This document shows, piece after piece, positions 1 to 7,586 of a stretch of DNA of 15,462 bases. The translations under genes were made by a program, and so were the position numbers. The stretch covers positions 1-15,462 of the forward strand of contig JAUZPH010000033.1 in NCBI GenBank assembly GCA_030706065.1, in the 5' to 3' direction. A model generated the notes under the pieces. That model made no database searches. It was given only the letters and a program-made list of their open reading frames with translations, and had not been told where the DNA came from. The number at the start of each line of letters is the position of its first letter. The stretch's first letter is position 1. The DNA comes from Bacillota bacterium (GTDB lineage: Bacteria; Bacillota; Clostridia; Clostridiales; Clostridiaceae).

Positions 1-2
1 GG

Positions 3-15
3 AATGTTCGTACAT
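3..15 (-). promoter_or_regulatory. PurBox-like half site inside a short palindrome upstream of purR
   Basis: GGAATGT (1-7) and ACATTCC (12-18) form a perfect 7-bp inverted repeat around TCGT. Read on the minus strand, positions 3-15 give ATGTACGAACATT. This agrees at 11 of 13 positions with the B. subtilis PurR operator consensus as I recall it, AWWWCCGAACWWT. PurR controls its own operon in B. subtilis, so autoregulation is plausible. Functional sites usually come as an inverted pair about 16-17 bp apart. I see no second box downstream, and the partner would have to lie left of the window. The palindrome could equally be the remnant of an upstream terminator. Confidence 0.3.
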
Positions 16-155
16 TCCGTTGTATATTATTAGAAAATGTTGAAAAAACTATATATTTCTCATACTTTTATATTGATTTTACTGCTGCTATAGACTAAAA
101 TATGAATAATAATATTGTCAATGGCAATATAATTCGTATCGATGTAGGTGATAAT

Positions 156-971
156 GTGGATAAGTTTAGCAGAAATAACAGGATTTCAGCTATAACGAAG
201 GTTTTGTTGGATAATCCGAACAAGGTTATTAATTTAAATTATTTTACAGAAATGTTAAACGCGGCCAAGTCTACCATAAGCGAAGACCTGGTGATGATAA
301 AGCAGTCCTTCAGTGCTCTCGACATGGGCAGTGTAGAAACGGTAGCCGGAGCTTCCGGCGGAGTAAAATATGTTGTAGGTGTCAGTGAGGAACAGAGCAG
401 AAGATTTGCAGGGGAACTCTGTGAAACTATCTCTGACAGAAGCAGGATAATGCCGGGAAACTTCATATATATGACGGATATAATGTATAGTCCGGAGGTC
501 ATTCATAAGGCTGGCGCTATATTGGCTTCAAGATTTATAGATGTTGAGGTTGATTACGTTGTTACTGTAGAAACCAAAGGTATACCACTGGCCTACGAGG
601 TAGCCAAAAGCCTGGGGGTTCAGCTCGTGATTGTCAGAAGGGAAAGCAAGGTTACAGAAGGTCCCACGGTAACAATAAACTATGTATCGGGAAGCAGCGG
701 AAGAATTCAGAATATGTCCCTGGCAAAGAGGCTGTTGAAGAAAAACAGCAAATGCATATTCATAGATGATTTTATGAAAGCAGGAGGTACTGCACTGGGA
801 ATCCTTGACCTGCTGAAGGAATTTGAAAGTGAACTCATAGGTATCGGCGTGCTCATAGATAATGTCGATACTTCAAAAAAGCTTGTTACTGATTATATAT
901 CCATCATTGATTATTATGGCATACATGAAGACGGTTCAGTGCAGTTTTCTCCGTCAAAATTTTACAAATAA
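156..971 (+). CDS. purR: Purine operon repressor PurR (Bacillus type)
   Basis: This is a DNA-binding repressor of purine synthesis genes in Firmicutes, released from operators by PRPP. From a GTG start at 156 the protein is 271 aa. An N-terminal winged-helix domain (about residues 5-72, with the conserved KSTISEDL stretch) is followed by a phosphoribosyltransferase-like domain. That domain carries the PRPP-binding motif FIDDFMKAGGT at residues 202-212 and the typical VSGSSGRIQNMSLAKR block. The reading frame is open from an ATG at 102, but that codon has no ribosome binding site and adds 18 residues absent from B. subtilis PurR. The GTG at 156 has AGGTG 5 nt upstream and starts where the family normally begins. 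No ridA/yabJ follows, unlike in Bacillus. A promoter upstream is only weakly suggested (TTGAAA at 40-45). The family call is firm; the start is likely but not certain. Confidence 0.93.
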   Translation: MDKFSRNNRISAITKVLLDNPNKVINLNYFTEMLNAAKSTISEDLVMIKQSFSALDMGSVETVAGASGGVKYVVGVSEEQSRRFAGELCETISDRSRIMPGNFIYMTDIMYSPEVIHKAGAILASRFIDVEVDYVVTVETKGIPLAYEVAKSLGVQLVIVRRESKVTEGPTVTINYVSGSSGRIQNMSLAKRLLKKNSKCIFIDDFMKAGGTALGILDLLKEFESELIGIGVLIDNVDTSKKLVTDYISIIDYYGIHEDGSVQFSPSKFYK

Positions 972-1003
972 TAAATTTTCAAAATATTTATTATTTTTTA
1001 TTT
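967..1003 (+). terminator. Weak A/T-only terminator after purR
   Basis: AATAATAAAT (967-976) pairs perfectly with ATTTATTATT (986-995), and a T-rich run follows to 1003. The stem overlaps the purR stop codon and contains no G-C pair, so termination may be inefficient and some purR transcripts may run into spoVG. Confidence 0.4.
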
Positions 1004-1010
1004 AAAAAAA

Positions 1011-1039
1011 AGAGGAAATTTGAAAGATATAGAGAACTA
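1011..1039 (+). promoter_or_regulatory. Sigma-H promoter of spoVG
   Basis: AGAGGAAAT (1011-1019) matches all nine positions of the sigma-H -35 consensus RNAGGAWWW. After an 11-bp spacer, AGAGAACTA (1031-1039) matches the -10 consensus RNNGAATWW except for GAAC in place of GAAT. Spacing is as expected (11-12 bp). The start of transcription would be near 1046, about 30 nt before the spoVG start codon. spoVG is the classical sigma-H-dependent gene of B. subtilis, so sequence and context agree. Confidence 0.75.
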
Positions 1040-1074
1040 TTATAGACATAAAGCATCTCGGAGGTGGATTTTAA

Positions 1075-1365
1075 ATGCAGATAACTGATGTTAGGATTAG
1101 AAAGATTGCAGCCGATGGAAAGATGAAGGCCATTGTCTCTGTAACCTTTGATAACGAATTCGTAGTTCATGATATCAAGGTCATTGAGGGTCAGAATGGC
1201 TTATTCATAGCTATGCCAAGTAGGAAGACCCCGGATGGAGAATTCAAGGACATAGCTCATCCTATCAATACAGATACAAGAGAAAAAATTCAAAATGCCA
1301 TTTTGGATGAATATGCAAAGGTTAAGAATGAAGAACCTGAAGTGGCAGAAAGCGTAGCTGAATAA
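1075..1365 (+). CDS. spoVG: Septation/sporulation regulator SpoVG
   Basis: The 96-aa product has the usual size of SpoVG and its hallmark segments: MQITDVRIRK at the start, DNEFVVHDIKVIEGQNGLF, and MPSRKTPDGEFKDIAHPIN in the middle. The C-terminus is acidic and variable, as in the family. SpoVG is a small nucleic-acid-binding protein linked to asymmetric septation, cortex formation and post-transcriptional control in Firmicutes. The ATG at 1075 has the ribosome binding site GGAGGTGG (1060-1067) 7 nt upstream. The gene appears to be a single transcription unit, with a sigma-H promoter just upstream and a strong terminator beginning at its stop codon. That arrangement suggests expression rising at the onset of sporulation. 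Confidence 0.97.
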   Translation: MQITDVRIRKIAADGKMKAIVSVTFDNEFVVHDIKVIEGQNGLFIAMPSRKTPDGEFKDIAHPINTDTREKIQNAILDEYAKVKNEEPEVAESVAE

Positions 1366-1394
1366 AAAGGAGTATTATACTCCTTTTTATTTTG
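1364..1394 (+). terminator. Intrinsic terminator of spoVG
   Basis: AAAAAGGAGTA (1364-1374) and TACTCCTTTTT (1378-1388) form an 11-bp perfect stem with a 3-nt loop, followed by ATTTTG. The flanking A and T tracts make it symmetrical, but no opposing gene is present. It begins within the spoVG stop codon. Confidence 0.9.
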
Positions 1395-1420
1395 TGAAAA
1401 TTTCTAATAATTCGTAGAGG

Positions 1421-1449
1421 TTGAAAATAGAGATAGTATAAAATATAAT
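1421..1449 (+). promoter_or_regulatory. Sigma-A promoter of the glmU-prs operon
   Basis: TTGAAA (1421-1426), a 17-bp spacer and a perfect TATAAT (1444-1449) form a near-consensus housekeeping promoter. It lies about 30 bp past the spoVG terminator. Transcription should begin around 1456, giving a leader of about 70 nt before glmU. Confidence 0.85.
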
Positions 1450-1455
1450 GGAATG

Positions 1456-1475
1456 TATGCAAGTGCGCTTGTATA
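1456..1475 (+). promoter_or_regulatory. Hairpin at the predicted 5' end of the glmU mRNA
   Basis: TATG CAAG (1456-1463) pairs with CTTG TATA (1468-1475) around a TGCG tetraloop: eight pairs, one of them G-U. It begins at or within a base or two of the predicted transcription start. A 5'-terminal stem of this kind can protect an mRNA from 5'-dependent decay. A regulatory role is inference only. Confidence 0.35.
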
Positions 1476-1526
1476 TAATTTTGCTTGTAGTATGGTGGAC
1501 GAATAAGCTTTGGAGAGGTGTTATAT

Positions 1527-2894
1527 ATGTATCAATGTGCTGTTGTACTCGCTGCCGGAGAAGGAAAGAGGATGAAATCGGAACTTCCCAAGGTACTGCA
1601 CAAGGTATGCGGTAAAGAGATGGTAAATCATGTTATAGACTGTATGAGGGCATCCGGGCTCGAGGATGTAAATGTAATAGTTGGCAGAGGCGCCGAAAAG
1701 GTTAAGCAGGGAACTTCCTTAAAAGGTGTTACCTACAGCCTGCAGGACAAACAGTTGGGCACAGGCCATGCCGTTATTTGTGCCAGTGAATTTCTCAAGG
1801 GTAAAAAAGGCCTGGTGGCAATTTTTACAGGTGATGCACCCTTGATAAGGAAAGAGACCGTAAAAGGCCTGGTGGATTATTATGAAAAGGGGAAATACAG
1901 CGCAGTAATATTAACCTCAATTTTGGATAATCCGCAGGGATATGGCAGAATCATTAGAGGCGGGCAGGGAGTAGAAAGGATAGTTGAGCATAAGGACTGC
2001 AGCCCGGAAGAACTTCTTGTAAAAGAAATTAATGCGGGTATGTATATTTTCGATATAGAAAGCCTCTTGAGCTGTCTTGGAAAGTTAAGCAATAATAATG
2101 CGCAGGGCGAGTATTACCTTACCGATGTAATTGGAATATTAAAGGCAGAGGGAAAGGCAGTAGGTGCCTTGGCTGTGAATTTCGAAGAGACTCTCGGGGT
2201 AAATTCCAGAGTTGAACTTGCCGACGCTGAGAAGATAATGCGCGAGAGAATCAATAAAAAAAACATGGAGAATGGTGTTACACTGATTGACCCCTCTTCA
2301 ACATATATTGATAGTGAAGTAGAAATCGAACAGGATACCGTAATTTACCCTGGAAATGTGCTTCAAGGTAGGACGTTTATAGGAAGGGGATGTGTTTTAT
2401 ATCCGAACAGCAGGATAGAGAACAGTAAAATAGGAGATAGCGTTACAATACAGAGCTCAGTAATATTGGACAGCAGTATTGGTGAAGGAACCACTGTAGG
2501 GCCTTTTGCCTATGTGCGGCCTGGAAGTGATATCGGAAAACATGTCAGAGTAGGTGACTTTGTTGAGATTAAGAAGTCAAAAATAGGTGATAATACTAAG
2601 GTATCCCATCTTACCTACATAGGGGATGCACAGGTTGGAAGCGACTGCAACTTTGGCTGCGGTACCGTTGTAGTGAACTATGACGGAAGAAAAAAACATG
2701 TGACAAAGATAGGTAACAATGCCTTCATAGGCTGTAATACAAATCTTGTATCACCGGTAGAGGTAAAGGATAATGCCTATATTGCAGCCGGTTCAACCAT
2801 AACAAAGGAAGTACCTGAAGGGAGTCTTGCCATTGCAAGAGCGAAGCAGGTAAACATAGAGGGTTGGGTAAACAGAAGAAATTCAAATAAATAG
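1527..2894 (+). CDS. glmU: Bifunctional GlmU: GlcN-1-P acetyltransferase / GlcNAc-1-P uridylyltransferase
   Basis: The enzyme makes UDP-N-acetylglucosamine, the precursor of peptidoglycan and wall polymers, by acetylating glucosamine-1-phosphate and then attaching UMP. The N-terminal nucleotidyltransferase half shows LAAGEGKRMKSELPKVL (residues 8-24), the GTGHAV substrate loop and the metal-binding Asp in TGDAPL (D103). The C-terminal half, from about residue 250, is a left-handed beta-helix of hexapeptide repeats with the acetyltransferase motif SHLTYIGDA (catalytic His near residue 361) and the GCGTVVVNYDG loop. The length of 455 aa is normal. The frame is open from a GTG at 1518, but the ATG at 1527 is preferred because AGGTG (1516-1520) sits 6 nt before it and family members begin about seven residues before LAAGEG. 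It is cotranscribed with prs, 22 bp downstream. Confidence 0.97.
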   Translation: MYQCAVVLAAGEGKRMKSELPKVLHKVCGKEMVNHVIDCMRASGLEDVNVIVGRGAEKVKQGTSLKGVTYSLQDKQLGTGHAVICASEFLKGKKGLVAIFTGDAPLIRKETVKGLVDYYEKGKYSAVILTSILDNPQGYGRIIRGGQGVERIVEHKDCSPEELLVKEINAGMYIFDIESLLSCLGKLSNNNAQGEYYLTDVIGILKAEGKAVGALAVNFEETLGVNSRVELADAEKIMRERINKKNMENGVTLIDPSSTYIDSEVEIEQDTVIYPGNVLQGRTFIGRGCVLYPNSRIENSKIGDSVTIQSSVILDSSIGEGTTVGPFAYVRPGSDIGKHVRVGDFVEIKKSKIGDNTKVSHLTYIGDAQVGSDCNFGCGTVVVNYDGRKKHVTKIGNNAFIGCNTNLVSPVEVKDNAYIAAGSTITKEVPEGSLAIARAKQVNIEGWVNRRNSNK

Positions 2895-2916
2895 TTTACA
2901 AAGGGAGGCTTACTAA

Positions 2917-3876
2917 ATGATAACCCACGGTAAAAATATCAAAATATTTACAGGGAACTCTCATCCTGGACTGGCAAAGGATATTGCCGATGTCCTTGGG
3001 GTGGAACTGGGAAAATCAAGGGTTGGAAAGTTCAGTGACGGTGAAATATCTGTAGATATTAGCGAATCGGTAAGGGGAGCTGATGTGTTTGTGGTTCAGC
3101 CTACCAATGCGCCGGTGAATGATAATTTGATGGAATTGCTTATTATGATGGACGCCTTCAAGAGGGCATCTGCAGGAAGAATAACGGCTGTTATACCCTA
3201 CTATGGCTATGCAAGACAGGACAGAAAGGCAAAGGCAAGAGATCCGATAACTGCCAAGCTGGTTGCTGACCTTATTGCAGCAGCAGGGGCTGACAGGGTA
3301 CTGACTATGGACCTGCACGCTGCCCAGATTCAGGGGTATTTCAATATACCTCTAGATAATCTTATGGGAGCTCCACTGCTTGCCAGATATTTTGTTGGCA
3401 AAGGCTTCAAGGAAAATGACGATGTTGTAGTTGTATCGCCAGACCTCGGAAGCGTTACACGGGCAAGAAAATTTGCAGATAAGCTTCATGCCCCTATAGC
3501 AATAATTGATAAGAGAAGGCCAAGAGCTAATGTATCCGAAATAATGAATATAATTGGAGATGTTAGAGGGAAGGTTGCAATTCTTGTCGATGATATGATA
3601 GATACTGCCGGAACTATTGCAAATGCAGCAAATGCCCTGGCAGACCTGGGGGCGAAGGAGGTTTACGCCTGCTGTTCCCACGGAGTTCTGTCCGGCCCTG
3701 CTGTTGACAGGATCAGAGATTGCGCGATAAAGGAACTTGTGATGCTGAGCACTATAAATATGCCTCAGGAAAAGATCATTGAAAAGATTAAAATTATCTC
3801 TGTTGCTCCAATATTTGCCGAGGCAATAAAGAGAACCTACGAGGATTTGCCAATAAGCAAGCTTTTTGAGGATTAA
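2917..3876 (+). CDS. prs: Ribose-phosphate pyrophosphokinase (PRPP synthetase, class I)
   Basis: This enzyme transfers pyrophosphate from ATP to ribose-5-phosphate, giving PRPP for purine, pyrimidine, NAD, histidine and tryptophan synthesis. The 319-aa length is typical. Recognisable elements are the KFSDGEISVDISESVRGAD stretch, the flexible ATP loop YARQDRKAKARDP (residues 98-110), MDLHAAQIQGYF with its conserved His134, the catalytic KRRP loop at 199-202, and the PRPP-binding signature VDDMIDTAGT at 224-233. AAGGGAGG (2901-2908) lies 8 nt before the ATG. It is the second gene of a glmU-prs operon closed by the terminator at 3886. PRPP is also the ligand of PurR encoded upstream, so regulator and effector synthesis are neighbours. 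Confidence 0.98.
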   Translation: MITHGKNIKIFTGNSHPGLAKDIADVLGVELGKSRVGKFSDGEISVDISESVRGADVFVVQPTNAPVNDNLMELLIMMDAFKRASAGRITAVIPYYGYARQDRKAKARDPITAKLVADLIAAAGADRVLTMDLHAAQIQGYFNIPLDNLMGAPLLARYFVGKGFKENDDVVVVSPDLGSVTRARKFADKLHAPIAIIDKRRPRANVSEIMNIIGDVRGKVAILVDDMIDTAGTIANAANALADLGAKEVYACCSHGVLSGPAVDRIRDCAIKELVMLSTINMPQEKIIEKIKIISVAPIFAEAIKRTYEDLPISKLFED

Positions 3877-3885
3877 CACTATATG

Positions 3886-3926
3886 GAACAACCTGGAAGG
3901 AAAGCCTTCAGGTTGTTCTTGTTTTT
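3886..3926 (+). terminator. Intrinsic terminator of glmU-prs
   Basis: GAACAACCTG (3886-3895) pairs with CAGGTTGTTC (3909-3918). After a bulged G the stem continues as AAGG/CCTT around an AAAG loop. TTGTTTTT follows. This is a strong G/C-containing terminator 10 nt after the prs stop codon. Confidence 0.92.
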
Positions 3927-3934
3927 AGCACCGA

Positions 3935-3996
3935 AATTTGTTACTAAAGAAATATAATTAAGTAAATAATTTGTAACATTTTAAATATATTATACT
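3935..3996 (+). promoter_or_regulatory. 33-bp-spaced direct repeat and -10-like box upstream of the two-component operon
   Basis: AATTTGTTAC (3935-3944) and AATTTGTAAC (3968-3977) differ at one base. Each is followed, after five unrelated bases, by AAATAT (3950-3955 and 3983-3988). The period is exactly 33 bp, three helical turns. Just downstream is TATACT (3991-3996), a good -10 without a well-spaced consensus -35. OmpR-family regulators bind direct repeats on one DNA face with about 11-bp periodicity, so this could be an autoregulatory operator activating a weak promoter. The leader to the gene would be about 120 nt. The repeat is seen directly; its role is inferred. Confidence 0.45.
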
Positions 3997-4123
3997 ATGG
4001 AGAGGCATAAATATGATAAATTAGATATATAGTTATATATTTATCCGGTGAATTGTTCCAATAATATAAAAGTTATATTTAATATCAGTTACTTTAAATG
4101 AAATAGGTAAGGAGTGTAAAACT

Positions 4124-4810
4124 ATGGATGGGAAAATTGCCAGGATCCTTATAGTGGATGATGACCCCAATATATGTGAAGTCATAAAAATGTATCTGGA
4201 GAATTCCGGTTTTGCAACAAGGGTATGCAATGACGGAAGAAGTGCGCAGGATGCCTTTGCTGAATATAAGCCTGATTTGGTACTTTTGGACATCATGCTG
4301 CCTAATATTGATGGTATTGATGTCCTCAAGTGGATAAGAAAAGAACATGAAACCCCAGTGATAATGCTGACAGCCAAGGGGGAGACCTTTGACAAGGTGC
4401 TTGGCCTTGAGCTTGGCGCCGATGATTATATGGTGAAGCCTTTTGAACCCAAGGAAATGATAGCCAGGGTCAAGGCAGTATTAAGAAGATTCAATACGGA
4501 CAGTACAAGTAAGGAAGTTTTGGATTTTCCGGAACTAAACATTGATATTAACTCCTACAATGTTTTATATAGAGGAGAGGAAATCAAGATGCCTCCAAAG
4601 GAATTTGAGCTGCTTTATTTTCTGGCAAATAACAAGAACAGAGTTTTTACAAGAGAGCAGCTGCTTTGTGAAGTCTGGGGATACGATTACCCGGGAGATT
4701 CAAGAACCGTTGATGTTCATGTAAAACGGTTAAGGGAGAAGCTCCAGGGTGGACCTAACTGGCAGATTGAAACAGTTTGGGGTGTAGGGTACAAGTTTGA
4801 GGTGAAATAG
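4124..4810 (+). CDS. OmpR-family two-component response regulator
   Basis: This 228-aa cytoplasmic transcription factor has a receiver domain (residues 1-120) and a winged-helix output domain (about 130-226). Receiver landmarks are the acidic cluster at D12-D14, the phospho-acceptor D56 in LVLLDIMLP, T83 in MLTAKG and K105 in VKPF. The effector carries the family blocks PPKEFELLYFLANN, RVFTREQLLCEVWGYDY and RTVDVHVKRLREKL. AAGGAGTG (4109-4116) is 7 nt before the ATG. The kinase gene starts immediately after its stop codon, so the two are surely partners. The adjacent htrA and a foldase gene further on suggest an envelope-stress role like that of CssR or WalR. Sequence alone does not distinguish those subfamilies, so no symbol is given. 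Confidence 0.95.
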   Translation: MDGKIARILIVDDDPNICEVIKMYLENSGFATRVCNDGRSAQDAFAEYKPDLVLLDIMLPNIDGIDVLKWIRKEHETPVIMLTAKGETFDKVLGLELGADDYMVKPFEPKEMIARVKAVLRRFNTDSTSKEVLDFPELNIDINSYNVLYRGEEIKMPPKEFELLYFLANNKNRVFTREQLLCEVWGYDYPGDSRTVDVHVKRLREKLQGGPNWQIETVWGVGYKFEVK

Positions 4811-6262
4811 ATGCGAAAGAAAGGTCTTGTATATAAGACTGTATTGATTTATACATTGATTTTTGCAGTATGTATCACGGTACTCAGCACAGTGCTTTCC
4901 CTCTGGTTCCAAAACTTCTATTATAATTCGAGAAAAGAACAGCTGGATAAGCAAGCACGGGTTTTATCTGACAGGGCATTAATGTACTTTAATTATGAGA
5001 AAGCTTCGGATAAAGATAAGCAGAACAATAATTACACCTACGAAAGATTGAAAGAAGATCTTGAGCTTGCGGGGAGTTATGTAAATGCTGAAGTATTGGT
5101 TATCAGCTCCGTTGGATATGTTCATGCCAATTCCGACAGCCAATATGACAATTTGCTGGGGATTATGCTGCCTCCCGAAGATATGGAGCAGCTGAGATTG
5201 GGAATGAGTATTGAAAAGAAGAGTGTATACACAGATAAGAATGGCCTTGGCAAGGAAATGTATGTATACATTGTGCCTGTAATAGAGAATGAAGAATTTC
5301 GATGCGCCGTGGACATACTTACCCCAACATCATATTTAAAGATTCCATTAAAGAAGACAGAGACGTTTATTTGGATGGCAGCATTGCTTTTAACCATCGG
5401 CGCTGCTCTTATAATATATCGAATAACAAAAAGAATGATTATCAAACCTCTTGCGGAAATTAACAGCGCAGCAAGGAAAATTTCCAAAGGTGAGGTTCAA
5501 AGAAGGGTAGACTTAAAATCCAGAGACGAAATTGGAGAACTGGCGGAATCCTTTAATATCATGGCGGATTCTTTGGAGAAGGTTGAGAAGAACAGAAGGG
5601 AATTTATCTCAAATGTATCCCACGAACTGAGATCGCCCATTACTTCTATAAAAGGTTTCATAGGCGGCATACTGGATGGAGTCATACCTAAGGATAAGGA
5701 AAGCTATTATCTTTCAGTAACCTATGAAGAAATCCAAAGGTTGACCAGATTGGTAAACGATTTACTTGACCTCTCAGCCATGGAGGCGGGGAAGTTCAAG
5801 CTTAATATAGCAGAGATTGATATAAATGAGATAATAAGATTATGTGTGATAAAATTTGAAACAAGGATTAATGCAAAAAGACTGCAGGTGGATGTTACTC
5901 TACAGGATGAACATCTTTATGCGGTGGGAGACAGGGACAGAATTGTTCAAGTTGTCACCAATCTCCTGGACAATGCCATAAAGTATGTAAATGAAGGTGG
6001 AAATATCAAAATTGTAACGAGAACAAAGGCAGACAAGGTTTTGGTAACTCTTTACAACAATGGACCAGTGATACCGGAAGAGGATTTGAAACACATTTGG
6101 GAAAGGTTTTACAAATCTGACAAGTCACGTACCTCAAAGGTTAGTACAGGCCTGGGCCTGCCAATAGTAAGAAATATACTGACACAGTTAGGTGAAGATA
6201 TCTGGGTGGAAAACGGTGAAAAGGAAGGGGTAACCTTTTATTTTACGCTGAAAAAGGCGTAG
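4811..6262 (+). CDS. Membrane sensor histidine kinase
   Basis: This 483-aa kinase should phosphorylate the regulator encoded just upstream. Order of parts: transmembrane segment about 11-33, an extracytoplasmic sensor of about 150 residues (34-183), a second membrane segment about 185-203, and a HAMP linker about 205-258. The dimerisation/phosphoacceptor helix follows with SHELRSPITSIKGF, phospho-His at residue 271. The ATPase domain has the N box VVTNLLDNAIKY (382-392), the F-box region WERFYKSDKSR and the G2 box STGLGLPIV (445-453). The usual DNGxGI G1 box reads NNGPVI (416-421), a deviation seen in some Firmicutes kinases. The ATG directly follows the regulator's TAG, and its ribosome binding site GAGGTG (4799-4804) lies inside that gene, so translation is coupled. 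The signal it senses is unknown; the downstream htrA hints at protein misfolding at the cell surface. Confidence 0.95.
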   Translation: MRKKGLVYKTVLIYTLIFAVCITVLSTVLSLWFQNFYYNSRKEQLDKQARVLSDRALMYFNYEKASDKDKQNNNYTYERLKEDLELAGSYVNAEVLVISSVGYVHANSDSQYDNLLGIMLPPEDMEQLRLGMSIEKKSVYTDKNGLGKEMYVYIVPVIENEEFRCAVDILTPTSYLKIPLKKTETFIWMAALLLTIGAALIIYRITKRMIIKPLAEINSAARKISKGEVQRRVDLKSRDEIGELAESFNIMADSLEKVEKNRREFISNVSHELRSPITSIKGFIGGILDGVIPKDKESYYLSVTYEEIQRLTRLVNDLLDLSAMEAGKFKLNIAEIDINEIIRLCVIKFETRINAKRLQVDVTLQDEHLYAVGDRDRIVQVVTNLLDNAIKYVNEGGNIKIVTRTKADKVLVTLYNNGPVIPEEDLKHIWERFYKSDKSRTSKVSTGLGLPIVRNILTQLGEDIWVENGEKEGVTFYFTLKKA

Positions 6263-6285
6263 TTATATTAATTTGGAGGTGCTGC

Positions 6286-7575
6286 ATGAGTAATAATAGG
6301 AAATCTGATGTGGATACAGGATGGACAAAAATGAATAATTCGATAGATAATGGCGATGCAGGCTTCGATAGGGACTATGACTATAAGGAGATACAGCAAT
6401 CCAGGGCTGAGACCGGGTCAGCGGAACTTCAGGATTCCAACAAATATGGTGCCATAAGGTTCCGGAACAACAAAAGGAAAACAAAAATCAAGATGGCGCT
6501 TAAAGGTGTAAGCTTCGTGTTAATAGCATCATTGTCCGGTGGTATAACTGCAGCTGTAATGGTGAACAGGATGCGTAATTCTTCAGGTCCGTACACGTAT
6601 TCGCCAAATGGCGGTATGACCTTGCTGGAGCCAACAGGGATTTCACAAATTCCAAAAAGCAACATCAGCAGAGTTGCAGAAGCAGTTCGGCCGACTGTGG
6701 TAGGTATAAGCAATAATGCAGACAGCTTCTTTGGAGGTACCGTAGATAAGTTTATGGGATCCGGTGTAATATTTGATTCAAAGGGATATATAGTTACCAA
6801 CTATCATGTAATTGATGGCGTAGAAAGGATAATGGTCAAAATACCGGGTGTTACAGATACCTATAAGGCTGATTTGGTGGGAAGTGATAAAACCTCGGAC
6901 CTGGCTGTTCTGAAGATTAATTCTAACAGTCCCCTGCCGGCCGCAAAGCTGGGAGACTCAAAAAAGGTCAGGGTTGGCGATACGGCTATTGCAATAGGTA
7001 ATCCTCTGGGTGATGAATTTGCGGGTACCGTTACCGCCGGAATAATAAGTTCCAGCAGCAGGCAGGTCAGTGCAATAAACCCGCAAAACGGCCAGGAGGT
7101 TTACTACAATGTGCTGCAGACCGATGCTGCAATAAATCAAGGAAGCAGCGGAGGACCGCTTTGCAATGAAAATGGTGAGGTTATAGGGATTGTAAGCCTG
7201 AGGCTCAACCAGCAGGATGTAGAGGGGATGGGTTTTGCCATCTGTTCTGATGAAGTTATAAAGGTAATTAACGAAATCACCCAGACCGGAAGTGTAAAGA
7301 GGCCATATATTGGCGTGTATGGTGCAACTGCACAGGGCAGTAATGGCGCTGACGGGGTCTATATTTATAAGGTGTATGAAGGAACGGGAGCTGAGGAGGC
7401 CGGTATAAAGCCCTGCGATATAATAGTTGAATTGAACGGAAAGAAGATAAAAACAAAGGAAGATTTTAATGCCATTGAAGAGGTAAGCAAAATTGGAGAT
7501 GTACTGAAGTGCAAGATTTGGAGAGATGGAAAGGAAATCGAGTTCAATGTGAAGGTAAGCCAAAGGCCTTCGTAA
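6286..7575 (+). CDS. Membrane-anchored HtrA/DegP-type serine protease with one PDZ domain
   Basis: The 429-aa protein degrades or refolds damaged proteins outside the membrane. A polar, highly charged cytoplasmic tail of about 70 residues ending in KRKTKIK precedes one membrane span (about 72-93), giving an outside-facing protease. The trypsin-like domain shows His174 in TNYHVI, Asp205 in TSDLAVLK and Ser288 in NQGSSGGPL, a complete triad. The substrate-pocket region YYNVLQTDAAINQG is also present. A single PDZ domain (about 340-425, starting RPYIGVYG) ends the protein. This is the layout of B. subtilis HtrA/HtrB/HtrC. GGAGGTG (6275-6281) lies 4 nt before the ATG, and only 23 bp separate it from the kinase gene, so it is the third gene of the operon. 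It is probably both an effector and a feedback component of the stress circuit, as htrA is for CssRS. Confidence 0.95.
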   Translation: MSNNRKSDVDTGWTKMNNSIDNGDAGFDRDYDYKEIQQSRAETGSAELQDSNKYGAIRFRNNKRKTKIKMALKGVSFVLIASLSGGITAAVMVNRMRNSSGPYTYSPNGGMTLLEPTGISQIPKSNISRVAEAVRPTVVGISNNADSFFGGTVDKFMGSGVIFDSKGYIVTNYHVIDGVERIMVKIPGVTDTYKADLVGSDKTSDLAVLKINSNSPLPAAKLGDSKKVRVGDTAIAIGNPLGDEFAGTVTAGIISSSSRQVSAINPQNGQEVYYNVLQTDAAINQGSSGGPLCNENGEVIGIVSLRLNQQDVEGMGFAICSDEVIKVINEITQTGSVKRPYIGVYGATAQGSNGADGVYIYKVYEGTGAEEAGIKPCDIIVELNGKKIKTKEDFNAIEEVSKIGDVLKCKIWRDGKEIEFNVKVSQRPS

Positions 7576-7586
7576 TATTATACCAA

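Noticed and set aside
102..155. ATG at 102 as the purR start
   Set aside because: No ribosome binding site, and it adds 18 residues beyond the normal PurR N-terminus; the GTG at 156 with AGGTG fits better.
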